The notes below the pieces were generated by a model. The model was given only the letters and a program-made list of their open reading frames with translations. It searched no databases and was not told the origin of the DNA. A DNA stretch of 64,000 nt from Gorsachius magnificus (lineage: Eukaryota; Chordata; Aves; Pelecaniformes; Ardeidae): positions 8,912,984 through 8,976,983 of the forward strand of contig CM067082.1 in the NCBI GenBank assembly GCA_034008185.1, written 5' to 3'. The translations under genes and the position numbers were made by a program. Below, piece after piece: positions 49,086 to 61,120 of this stretch; positions within the stretch are counted from its first letter, which is position 1; each line of letters starts with the position of its first letter.

Positions 49086-51193
49086 TTTTTTTCTCTAAAA
49101 CCACTTTAAAAATCCAGACAAAACCCCCCAAATTTTCTTCTTCACTGAAATCCTGTGGTTTTTGTGTACCCAGGCTACCACATAGTCCAAAGCAAAGCTT
49201 CCACCGATGGAGCACCAAAGGGCCGTATTCATATTGCCTCCTCTGGGCAGCTACTTCTATGCATCAGGTAGGAGATGAGCTAAGGTCTGGCAGTCCTCTG
49301 GATAAAAGGCAGTCTGAATTATTCATTTCTTTCTTGACTGTCAATACCATTGTAGATGTAGGGTAAAAACTGGAATGGGACCGTCACCATATGCACAGAG
49401 GCTGGATGGTGCCCGGGCTGGGAGCAAGAGCTCACAGTGCATTTGGATCCAAATAGGTCAAATATTCCTATTAGGGACGTAAAAATGAACAATCAATTAA
49501 AGTAGGTGCCTAATGGCTCTGTAATTCTGGCTTGTAACACAGTGTATTAATTATCAAATGTGTTACACCTGTGATATATTTTTAATGTATTATTTATTGA
49601 CTCCTTATAAACTTACTGTGGCTGCCAAACTCTCAGAAGTGTGCACAGTAAATGGAAAACTCAAAGTGTTATTTTCACTGAGTGCCAGGTCCAGACTACA
49701 TACCAATGCTAAAACATCTCTGAATTTAATTGTGGGCAATTTGATAACTTCGTAGCACAAGAAAGACTAAACATAAATCCCAGGTTAATGAAAGATAAAA
49801 TCCCTGTGGTGTCATTAAACCTTCTCCAGAGTGAACTCAGACTGTCTGATGAATAAATGTTTAATGCAGAGCTGTATAGGTTGGTATGATCGATTGTAAA
49901 AGGAATGCTGTTGGTTTAACAAGGAGCCCATCAATGTGAACGCGAGTTAACAACCTCCCAGTGCCAACAACTGCTTGGTATTGCTTCAGGGCAGGGATCT
50001 CAGCGAAGAGTCAGAGATGCTCACATGGGCACAGAAACATGTTTACTAGATTTTAGGGATTATTGACAATACTGTCAATATTATCCTTATCATCTAATCT
50101 TTCTCTGCATTTAGAATTATAATGCCACGAGGGTCCCTGCAGTGTGATAATCACTCTCTTAACATCAGAAATCAAGGTTTCTCACAACATTTTTTGAAGT
50201 CTGTTCCACGTGAACAATTGTATTTATAGTCACATATGTTTCCCTACATTTTTAATCAAGAAATAGTTTTGGTGCATATTTTTGAGTTGGATACTCACAG
50301 ACAGGCTAGCAAAACACCTGCTGTCAAGGTGATTCAGTTCCACCTTTAGTTTAGTGTCCTATAATCTGAAATAATCCAGTATCCTCGCCTGTAATCCTAT
50401 AAAACTGAAACTAATGCATGTACAGGAATTTGCTTCTATGATACTTTTAGCTTGCCTCTATTTCTACTACTGCTGTTGCCACTGTTAATTTGTCTTTCTG
50501 TATTTGGATTACCTGAAACTAGCATTCTTACTGTCTCAAGGGAATTAGCAAGACTTTAAAAAAAATACATAGTCAGCCCAATATGAAGTAAAACCAAAAA
50601 GAAGAGGTGATAACTTTTTTCACCCTTCTCCTAGCAGGAGTGAAAATAGAGCTTTTATTTTTTTTCCATTTTGAACTTCTAAATGTTGTGCTTTTCTTTA
50701 ATTAGCATAAATTACACATTTTCTAGAAAAAGGTTTTTTTGCAAAATGAAAACTAGAATTTGTCATTTAAAATGTCAAAGATCCTCTTTTCTGAAAGTTT
50801 CTTGAAACAGAAAATCAAGATGGAAAATAATTTTATCCACAGAAAGATTCAGTTTTGACAAACTGATCAGAAAAAAAGAAATAAAACCACACTGCGCTTG
50901 AAAAACTCCTTTCCAGCTCTACGGTTGTCTTATCGTGAACCATTAAGGAAATATTCTAGGTACAAACACATGTGGGTGCCTTGGAAATCCCTTTGACAGC
51001 TTCTTTTTCCCAACTAAAGGGTAGCAGAGCTTTGATCCCAGCCTACAAATCACCTAATGGCATGGGAAGGGTTTGAGAGTACAAAGGCACTTTGTCCACC
51101 ATGGACTCTCTGCCATCAAAGGTTGTCAACAGGAATCAAACAGTAATGTTATTGTGTCCAGTTGTCTGCTTGGATGTTTTTAAAGAACTCTTT

Positions 51194-51249
51194 GAGGTAG
51201 AGCATTTCACAGAGGTAGAGTGAATTTTAGTAAATGAGTGAATTTTAGT
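51194..51249. repeat. Degenerate 18-bp-period tandem repeat
   Basis: GAGGTAGAG recurs at 51194 and 51212, and GAGTGAATTTTAGT recurs at 51218 and 51236, both with a spacing of 18 bases. This fits three imperfect units of one short tandem duplication. Confidence 0.55.
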
Positions 51250-52411
51250 TTAGGATTTTCACCATAAGAGTTATTGTTTTCATTGCCCCAGCTTTGAGCT
51301 CTCGGTATGCTGGCCTATATAGAGACAACACAAAAATTCCCATCTCAACACATCGGTGGATATTGGCCCACTAGAGAAAAGCTCTCATAGTCCAGCAGGT
51401 TAAACCTATGGGTCTGTCCAGCGTTGTAAACTACAGAGTGAGGAAGGAAAAGAGTATTTTTTTAAGAGCTTGTAGTGATATATTTGCTATTTAAAACATC
51501 AATGTGTCTGGGGAGGATTTGGAATTTATGAAAAAAAATGAAGTGTCATCAGGGAGGCAGAGGTGCCATTTCTCAATTAATAGAGTGTATAAAGAGGTAG
51601 CGTTCTCCAAAATCACTTTCTAGCAAGGCAGAAGCTGTGGAAGACATTACTATCAGCAGCTTAGTTTTCCAATGTTCATTTTCAGCACATCCCTGGTGAG
51701 ACCTGGCAGCCTCCAGCCTCTCATCTGTAATCACTATGGTTCACTGTGGTTGGACAGTGCTCTTTTTCTTATGCTCCTATTTTCTGCTGAAAATACTTGA
51801 GCTGCGTGTTGAGCCAAAGGAATGGATCAAAACTGGTCAGCAGTGGAGCTCCCCATTAAATGGGGATTAATCACCCTTTTCACTGATCTCTTCCAGTTCA
51901 TCCCATGAAGAAGACACCCAGGGGTCCGTTTGAAAGGGGGGGCTGGTTCGTGGTCTGCAGACATGGCTGAATGCTCCATTGGCTCTGTAATAAACTGGAA
52001 AAGTTAAGATGAGGCTTACATTGGCAAGTTTTGGTACATTATCAGTGGGCTTTTTCACCAAGCCTGGCACGATACTAAGTCTGGCCATAGTAACAAAGGA
52101 CTATTATATAAACAGTAATTACTTACATTATAGCTCCCATGAGTTTTATCTCCATAGTCACAGTCATCCATGTGTTTCCTGGTAATAAGCAGTACCCAAG
52201 CAAATGTTGTCTTTGCATAGCTGGTGCCACGAGGGGAGGGAGCCGGGCTCCCCACAGCCTTGCCCTTCACCCCAAATCCAGTTTCACTCCTCTCTCAAGG
52301 CTGAAGATCAGGTGCTGTATGAAGAGATGGCAGTAGGGGACACAGTGTTTATCAGAAAGGTTGCAGTTTGATTGGGATCTTGGAATGAATTTGCAACATG
52401 AACATTTTTTA

Positions 52412-53425
52412 TTCATAGAATCACAGAATCTCAGAATCAGAGAATGGTTTGGGTTGGAAGGGACCTTTAAAGGTCATGTAGTCCAACCCCCCCCCTGCAA
52501 TGAGCAGGAACATCATTATCTTGATCAGGTTGCTCAGAGCTCCGTCCAACCTGACCTTGAATGTTTCCAGGGATGCGGCATCTACCACCTCTCTGGGCAA
52601 CCTGGTCCACTGTTTCATCACCCAGAATTTCTTCCTTATATCTAGTCTAAATCTACCCTGGTTTAGTTTAAAAACATTACCCCTTGTCCTATCACAACAG
52701 GCCCTACTAAAAACTTCGTCCACATCTTTCTTAAGTACTGAATGGCCACAGTAAGGTCTCCCTGGCACCTTCATTTCTCCAGGCTGAACAACCCCAACTC
52801 TCTCAGCCTGTCCTCATAGGAGAGGTGCTCCAGCCCTTGGATCATTTTTGTGGCCCTCCTCTGGACCTGCTCCAACAGTTCCATGTCTTTCCCATGCCGA
52901 GGGCTCCAGAGCTGGACGCAGTACTCCAGGTGAGGTCTTACCAGAGCAGAGTAGAGGGGCAGATCCCCTCCTTCATCTTGCTGGCCACGCTTCTCCTGAT
53001 GCAGCCCAGCATATGATTGGCCTCCTGGGCTGTGAGTGCACATTGTTGGCTCATGTCCAGCTTTTCATCCACCAGTACCCCCAAGTCTTTCTCCACAGGG
53101 CTGCTCTCAATCCTTTCATCCCCCAGCCTGTACTGATACCGGGGGTTTCCCTGACCCAGGTGTAGGACCCTACACTTGGCCTTGTTGAACCTCATGAGAT
53201 TCACATGGCCCCACTTCTGGAGCTTGTCCAGGTCCCTCTGGATGGCATTCTGTCCTTCTGGTGTGTCAGCTGCACCACTCAGCTTGGTGTCATCTGCAAA
53301 ATTGCTGAGGGTGCACTCAATCTCACTGTCTATGTCACTGATGAAGATAGTAAACGGTACTGATCCTAATACGGACCCCTGAGGGACACCACTTGTCACT
53401 AATCTCCATCTGGATGATTCATCAA
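52412..53425 (-). mobile_element. CR1 LINE, longest copy: RT-domain end, ORF2 C-terminus and 3' UTR
   Basis: This is the longest CR1 copy here, about 1 kb on the minus strand. From right to left it encodes the reverse-transcriptase block [12 protein letters not shown] (about 53390-53350), the catalytic-type FADDTKLSG motif (about 53300), [78 protein letters not shown] and the PREVV tail. A frameshift near 52975 separates the RT part from the YSALVRPH part, and a stop follows LFSLEK near 52771. The 3' end on the plus strand is TTCATAGAATCACAGAATC at 52412, with partly degraded tail units. It is non-functional: it lacks the 5' part of ORF2 and is frameshifted. Confidence 0.96.
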
Positions 53426-56400
53426 GGAGAGCTTTGGGATCAGCCAGGAGAGCAAAGTCTTAAGCCCAGGTCGTCATGTTTTCCTGGGTGGTTCTTCATT
53501 TAGAGTGTGATGCAGGCTCCTTTGGTCAGAGCAAACTTTGTTTCAGGCCCATTTCTAGCTGCACCAGCTTCCCTGGATTAGAGTGAAGTTGTCCTGTAAC
53601 CCCACAGGAGAGATGGTTGGAGCATCCACCCTTCTGCATGCTCAGCTCCTAAGATGACTTCTGCCATAGCCATGGTTGACAGGTGAGGGTAGATTTTGGA
53701 ACCAGACCATCTTTCATGGCACCTCCAGTCCCATTCAAAGCAAAAATTCCCACTTGGCCTGAATACATGAGTAGGAACTGTAGCCCATGGAAGCCAGCAC
53801 AATTAATCCTGGATATTAACACCACAATGTCTCTAGACCAAACACCCCTTGCAGGAATCAACTCTTGGTATGCAAGGGAGGAGGAAGCTTTTGCTGCTGC
53901 AAACCCCTCAGCTGTGGTGAGGACAAAAGGTCTTCACCCTAGTGGGAGGAGGCAGGGATGGCAGCTCCCAGTGCCCAAGGGTACAGGCAGGGTTGTGACC
54001 TTTTCCAACCCAGGGCCTCCAGGCCTTTCCTCAAGCATTGCGAGGGAGTTTTCATTCCCAGACCATTCAGCAACATGCCTGATAAAGTCTGCCAAGATAA
54101 AGATTTATTTTCAAGCAACAGAATGCAACTTCCCCACCCAAGTTTCTGTTAATTCTGTACACAACTTACACAAAAAACTGCTTACCCTGACTTCACAGAT
54201 CTCTTATGTGCATAGGCAGGGCAGGCTGTACTCGCTGAGTACCAGGGGGATCTCCTGTTTAGATGGCCAGCCCAAGCCTGCCAGCAAACCTGCTCAATGA
54301 TGTTTTTTCAGATTGCTGGCACCTAAAATGCCGTGCAGTTATGTTCCACAAACCACCTCCATTTTTTCTTCTATTGACTTTGATGGATGAAACACTGCCC
54401 GATAGCTGACTCCAAATGCAAGAAGCGTGGAGGAGTTGCTGTCTTCAAATTTGTCTAAAGCTACTTTTTCTCATGGCTTAAATGTTCCTGAATGGTTTTG
54501 TTTTCTAGGCAGTGTTGATATGATTAGTTGGAATTGCTTGGGGTGACCATTTTAATAAATCTGAGAGCAATACTCCAACTGGCTTGTCCAGCTTCGATGC
54601 TGCGACCCTGTTTGATAGTCGCAGTCAAACAGATTTATGCTTCACAGCGTGGTCAGGGATTGGGGCAGTTTTCTCCCTGATTAAATGGCAGGTGGGACTT
54701 CAGGCTCCTTTTCTGTGGCTGTAGGCACGTGGGGCCGCAGCACCCATGTCATCCCTGTGAGGATGCAAAGACGGACAAGAGAGAGGAGTCAGCTCTGAGA
54801 AAGAAAACGCAGTCTGATTCTAGTTGTTATGCATGGAAGAGGGGAAAGTCACGTAGCAGCCAGTGCTTTTCCAAAATTGCATCCTGTGGTGGCTTTTGGT
54901 GTCTGAGAAGTACAGGGGTCCCCTTTGCTTGCCAGGGCCATGGGGCCAGTGGCATGTGGGAATCAACACCATGAACAGCCTGAAGTCACAGAGGCCATGC
55001 TGGGGCACAGGCAGCACCCCTCGTGTCTCCAGCCCTCATGTAGCCTTTGATGCTTGCTGAGACCGAGCTCCTGGAGCTGGAGGAGGCGGGCTCGAGGTCT
55101 TGCATGGGCTCCCAGCATCACCTTGTTATGGGACATTCAGGTTTCTGCCCTGTGTTTAACTCTAACGGGCTGCCAGGCTGTCTCGCAATTGCACAGACTA
55201 TCTCACGTAGCAAAAGCCTCATGCTCCAAAGTCTCTGGCAAGGTGTCAGACCAATGAAGCATTTCTTTCTAAATGTCAGCCAGCTCCAGGCAGTAGGAGG
55301 TAGACAACGACGAGCTGGGGCAGGGCAGACAAGCCTGTGGTTTGGAGTGAAACAGTCCCCTCCGTTGTTCCTCTCTCGGCCTAAGCACAGACCTGGGGCG
55401 GAAATGTGTGTGTATTTTTCCAGGGGCAGGCTTTTTGCTGCCCTGGGATGACATCTTCCAAGACTGCTCTGGGCCTCCGTGGGTGCAGTAAAGCACGATT
55501 TAACCTTCCGTCCTCTCCCAGGCCAGGGCTTAGAGACTGAGGCATTGCTCAAGGAGTTATCATGAGGAGTGTGGATGGGAAGAAAGTCCCAAAACAGCAG
55601 GAAGGATGCTTGAGGACATACTATTTGTGTTGCCAAAAGGCTTTATAACAATATAGCTGTCAATGGCTTAGCTGGGAAACTAATTCATCTCTGGAGGTTT
55701 TGCAGGGCAGGGTTCTGAGACGTGCTTCTGAAAATGGGCACTCGCAGTTCTGCTGCTGAGACCTTTCTAGCACAGCACAGTCTCTTGAAGTTGAATTGCA
55801 GCAAATCTTCACTCCTTGAAGTACACATTTTCCAGCTGTAAAATAGTGTGGGATGTAGAATGGTTGTACAATGACCACCATCAGTCATCAGAGAGCCACA
55901 GCAGGTTGCGTTGTCCTTCCCCATCTTCTGCCGGGGTGGGTGGGTATATGGGTTTTGAGTCTAAAGAACTTCAGGATCTTTGAACTATTCAAGCAGTGAA
56001 TGGAAAGTTTGAAATATCTGTATGGGGATGCTGTTCCCTGTTGTCTTTGTGCTGTTCTGCCCGACACGCTGTCTCTGGAAAATGCTGGCAACTTCAAACT
56101 AGAGAAATGCGTTTCACATGGGGGTTTTAGTGTGAGTTACAGACAAGAAGACAAAAGCTGGATCCTGAACTGTCAGCATTGAACACGAGCTAACAAAGAT
56201 CTCCTCAAAGTGGTGCTGGTACTAAGTACTTCTTTGCTAGCAAAGTAAGCATCAAAAAGGGGTTGAACTCTACCTTAGCACAGTGGCACATTTACAACTT
56301 GGGGGGACAAGAAGAAGTGCAGTGATTTTTTTCTCGCTGTTTTTTCATTATTATTTTCTACATGCTTTTTGTTTAAGACCCATCTTTCCAAAAAAAAAAA

Positions 56401-59400
56401 AAAGAAATGAAGCATTGTGCTAGTATTGTGTGGCTGACCACACAGATCTTGTGCAATCCCCAGATGTTCTTCTGTTGCACCCAGTAAGTGTCCCATGGCC
56501 CCAGGCAGCAACCCATCTCAGTCCCAAAGGTGCTCTGGTGTTGACTCATCTGGGTGAGTTTCATGCCTGGGGCTGAGGCTGTCTCTTCTTCTGAGTCCTT
56601 TTTTTGGGTTCCCCCCTCCCCCTGCCATTGTGCCCCTGTGCTCCTCTGGGCGGGTGCAGAAGGGCCTTTGATGGGCTGATGCCTCCAGGATGGGCCTGGG
56701 AGCAGCTGGGGCAGGGCAGTATTTGGGCTCCCCTCCTGCCATTGTCTCTCCCCGCTCCTTTGTGGGTGTGCAGATGGGCTGTGATCACATAACCTAACAA
56801 GTGCAGTGAGAATACGTTGCATTCGTAGGTGGATTTGTCAAAAAAATATTTCCAGAAGGTGTTAAGAATTGCTTTATATTAGTCCATGAACTGATGTGTT
56901 TTTATCCTTGTCTGCTAATTGCCAAATTGGCAAGGGACCAGGGACGTTCTTCAAATTGTGAGTTTACAATACAGAAAAAAAGATCTGCCCCAGGGAATAA
57001 AAAAAAAAAAAAAAGGAAAAAAAAGCTCTTTCTGTTCTTTCTTTCTAAAATGCGAGAAGACAATGAAGACTAAAGAATTGCAATGGATTGATCCCGGTAT
57101 ATTTTATAATATAAAATGTAGACAAAAGGTTAAGCTCTGCTCTCCTTTATGACCATTTAATCACACTGGACCCACTCCTATTCTCAGGACAGAGCTTGGA
57201 GGAACCTGCCCCTTCTGCTGACCCTGCCCCTCTTGGCTCCTCCCTGGGACACCTCACTTCACGCTTTCCCTGCATTGCATATCACTGGTTATTTGCAACA
57301 TAAATAAGTTATCCCGGGGTGTTCAGGGGTGTCTTACATGGGGACAAGGGTATATGTAAGAAGGGGGAGGAGGTTGGAAGGTAGCAAGAGAAATCCAGAC
57401 CACAACTAAGACCTTAAGCACCCAACCGCTTAAGGTAGCTTAACCTGCCGCTGGCGTGGGCTGGGATAGCAGCCTGCGGGCACAGCCACACACCCGCCGT
57501 ACTTAAACTCTGTTTATCTCTCAGGGGGACCATAGCTGGGGCGAGGGCTGGGCACATAATTTAAATCTCCGTACCTGAAGTTGCCAGAAATTGTTTCTGG
57601 GCTGAGGCCAAAAGAGCCTGTTCACAGATGTCCTAATGCCAAGGTCACGCCAAGGTATGTTGATAAGGCCCGCGGCTGGTATCACGCTGCTTACTTGTGA
57701 TGGCTTAAATTAACGATCGCAAATAGTATCAGGAGGTAAAACATTCACAGCCGTTGGGGTTGGCAGCCCTGCATGGTTTCCCGCACCAGCTGCTGCTTCG
57801 GCACCATCCCTGCCCTTCCCACTTCCTGGTACCTTGGTGAATCCGATGGAAATCCTGTTGTGAAGGTTTATGAGTATATGTGAGTAAAGGGAGATGCAGG
57901 GAGGGGCTGAGATGTGGTGCAATATGCTGGGAAGAGTGAAAGTGCTGGTGTCTGGGTTGGATCTAACGTGTTTTAAGATATGAAAAAAATGGTCCTGGTC
58001 CAAGTCACACTGAACTTGATGACAGCATTTTCCGTTCATTTCAGCCTTCCTTTTTCTCAGGCCCTGAATCACATTTACAGTCCCCAGAGCCTTTCTGTCA
58101 TGTTGTATATATATTTTTTTCTATCATGAGTACCCACAGGGAACATGAGCTTTCATAGGAAACTGTAAATAGCAAGAATTAAAATAGAGTATCCGGTGTT
58201 TTATTTCCACACTGGAAAAGGGCCTTGGGAGTTCTGCTGGTTTCTCACCTTTCCATCACGTGCTATAAAAGATGGGATGATTAAGAGTTCGGAGGCACTG
58301 TAGTCCACTGCATAAACACTGGTTTGGGTTGGGTTTTTGTTTCAAGTTCTAAATATAAGTTTAACCTTACCCCAGTTACAAAAAAAAAAATAAAATTCTG
58401 GTGAAATGGGTGTTTGTTTTGGAGGCCAGAACTGTTTCTTCTATGAACAATACTCCATTTTATAGGCTCTTCCAAGAAAGACTGGATAATCTCCCTCTCT
58501 CCTCAGCTTAAAAAAATAATAGAAGAGCAGGAACTGTGTTTACAAATACCAAATTGGCTGAGCATTAACAGCAGCAGGGGTTCAACCCGCCAGCATCGCC
58601 GCGCTTGAATTATCCAGTCCATAAATGGAGAATCAATCTGCTTCTTGGGATCTGGCATATTTTTGGGGGGTTTAGAGGCTGTGTTTTTGTTTAGACTCAC
58701 AACTACATCCAGGCTAGTAAAGCAAATGAGTTTGGGGCTGCTCTCCAGCACAGAGGCCAGCTGGCGAGGACGGGGCCGAGCTCGGGCACCGTGGTCTTAA
58801 GCTACGTTTCTAACTCCCCAAGGCACAGAGGCAGCAACTCCCACCACCTTTTGGGTTGCAATTCCCGAACTGTCCCCGGAAATAGTTTGGAAGATTTCTG
58901 GTTAGCCCCAAAACTTCCCTTTAAAAAGTGAAAACGAGCGCAGGATTGTTCCCTAGTGCTGTTTAATTTACTGGTGCAGGCGAGCCAGAGCAGCTGAGGT
59001 TAATAAACCCTTTTGTTATCCAGCCTGACCCACTTGTCAGCCCTTGAGCTCCTGTAAATGCATTTGTAAGGGCCAGACTTAAAATAAATCTTGAGGCATT
59101 TGGCAAACAGCAGCTAATTGAACGGCACACACTGCCCATCACGTGCTGCAGATGAGAAACTTGAAGCAGAGCAAAGGCTTAAGATCATGGTCTGAGGCTC
59201 CTGCCTTTGGATTTGGCTTTACAGGGCTCGGTAAATATTTACACATCACCTCTAAACAGCAGGCCTGTGCTGTCTCCAAGATACCATGTCGAACCCCTTG
59301 GAAAAGCGGTTTGGCCTCGGGCAGCTCCTTGGGGATCCCCAGGAATAAAGCCAGCAGCAAAGCTGGGGATGCTGTGCCGAGCCCAGACCTGTGGCCACCA

Positions 59401-59640
59401 GATGCACTTCCCCCACGTCTGGATAAGCATTAGATTTGGGTAATTAAATAAGGGGGATCCCGCATCAGAGTGGCACACAGAAGGGGTTAAAATAGTGGGT
59501 TTTAACAGGTAACAGTTGCAGTTTTGCTCTTTGCTTGCTGGCCTGAAGCCTGCAGCTGAGTAGCAAATGAGACTTCTCTTGCTGAGCTTTTCACTTGTTC
59601 ATAAATTGCACATATTCTGACACAGTTGCTTCTCCAAATT

Positions 59641-59676
<36 letters not shown>

Positions 59677-60589
59677 ATCAGAAGAGTGTTATTTAAGCAA
59701 TGGTACTTTTGGGACTTTTTGCAAACATCCGAAGCTTTAAATACCACAACACTTTTTTCTTTCCACAAAACAATGGCATTGTGGGAAGGCGAGATTCATT
59801 TTTCGACTTCTAAAAACTCGTTGAAATCACTGCTGCCAGGCAGGGGACAGCAGGAGGGGAACTGAGAGCACCTCCAGGTCCCTCCGTATCCCCCAACTTG
59901 CCAAGGCGAAGCAGCCCCCTGCCCCTCTGCTGGGCTCGGGATCGCACAGGAACTCTCTGAGATCACAGGCTACCCTCACCTTGGCAGGAAAACCAGCAAT
60001 AATCCATGCAAAACAAAGGCCATTTATACTTTGATTTTCCCCCATCTGTCCCAGGACATATGAGCTGTTCTTTCTTGGCTTTCTCTGAAACACGAGTCCA
60101 GCCTCGATTCTTAAGAAATTAAGCCGGTTTGGGGGAGGAAGAGAAAGGAACCGATTCCTCTTCCTCCCTGTCCTGCTTCTCCCTCCTGTGCCGAGTGCTT
60201 TTTGTTCAGCTGCTTTGAGTTATGAATACTTTGCTGTGTATTTTGTGGCTATCAAGGTCGGCCTAAGGGAAGGAGGTGAGTCATTGCCATTCAAATGGCT
60301 ACAAACTGTAATTCAAAGAAAGCCGAGCGCTGCTGGGGCTGATTCAGTACAAAGGGACTCAATATCCACAGGTTGATGCTCTGCCTTTTCGGAAATTTCA
60401 CCCTGAAACTTCTCGGTATGCAAATACCGCAGCAGAAATTGCAGCTGGTGCTGCTGTGTCGAGGGCTCTGAGCCGATAAGAAGTTTTGGGATGGGCAGAG
60501 AAAAGCAGAGAAATTAGGTTGGGAGGAATGCAAAAAAACTTTCTGACAATAATATTTTTTTTTCTTTTTGTGCGTGTATTTGTCTCCAG
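53426..60589. other. Non-coding stretch upstream of the ST3GAL1-type coding exon
   Basis: No exon was recognised in about 7 kb. The 205-codon frame at 53683-54300 (plus) starts at a GTG and has no recognised domain. A24 and T24-type runs occur, including T24 at 59651-59674 and A13 near 57000. The segments at about 57410-57720 and 58900-59160 are repeat-free and may be regulatory. Polypyrimidine sequence at 60554-60587 leads to an acceptor-like CAG. Confidence 0.45.
59651..59674. repeat. Poly(T) run of 24
   Basis: A T homopolymer preceded by another interrupted T tract (TTTTTTTTCTTC). It could be the tail of a minus-strand retrocopy, but no body was recognised to its right. Confidence 0.75.
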
Positions 60590-61120
60590 GCTGCAAACTG
60601 CTCTCCATGGCTTAAATGGACATCAAAGCACATCTCTCTGCTGGAATGTACATCCCTGGATGATCTGATCCTTCATGAACTAAATTCCAAGAAGAAAAAA
60701 AAACAACACACCCTCTTCTTTGTACAATTTGCTTGCTTTAATTTATGGGTTGCTCCCACACAGAAAAGCTAAATTTTGATGCTGATATTGCTCCCCTCTA
60801 AATCTTCTGGTACGCAGAAGGGCAAGGGTCTGTCTTCATTGAATCTTCTGTGGGAGAGGTTAGCAGCAGGTCACAGAGAGGTGGAACAGACTTGGAAGCA
60901 CTGTGAGAAGGTGAAAGGAAATACCCAGCTTTGCCTTTTTTAAGCCCATTTGGGGGAAATGAAGCTTCTTCCCTTACGGATGGAGGTCATGAAGTCGGTA
61001 TGTTCAGCCTAAGCCTGGGGTGGTAACTGGCAAGTGCCTGCAGCACCCTTTCATTTTTGCCTTACGTTGGACCCTACATCGTACTTGGTCAGCGGCGACG
61101 GCAGAACCCGAGTGGGAAAG
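60590..61120 (+). other. Possible 5' UTR portion of the ST3GAL1-type coding exon
   Basis: TTTTTTTTTCTTTTTG, then TATTTGTCTCCAG|G, forms a good 3' splice site with AG at 60588-60589. If used, a 531-base 5' UTR would precede the start codon at 61121. It would contain upstream ATGs, including a two-codon frame (ATG GCT TAA) at 60608-60616. Nearer acceptor candidates are the AG at 61091-61092 (after CATTTTTGCCTTACG-type sequence) and at 61103-61104. Sequence alone does not decide which one is used. Confidence 0.3.

Larger units (their letters stand above)
46460..52411. other. Non-coding stretch, probably intronic, with regulatory-looking blocks
   Basis: No coding exon or CR1 copy was recognised in about 6 kb. 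The segment 47530-48060 is AT-rich and repeat-poor with many homeodomain-type TAAT cores and a T run at 47586-47597. An octamer-containing repeat pair lies at 48981-49085, and an 18-bp-period short tandem repeat at 51194-51249. Confidence 0.45.

Noticed and set aside
55118..55636. 172-codon minus-strand open frame
   Set aside because: Plus-strand frames of similar length overlap it in a moderately GC-rich stretch; neither has a recognisable family.
61034..61120. Upstream extension of the sialyltransferase frame (29 codons)
   Set aside because: The extension starts at GTG and contains no ATG; the ATG at 61121 has a strong context and gives the expected short cytosolic tail.
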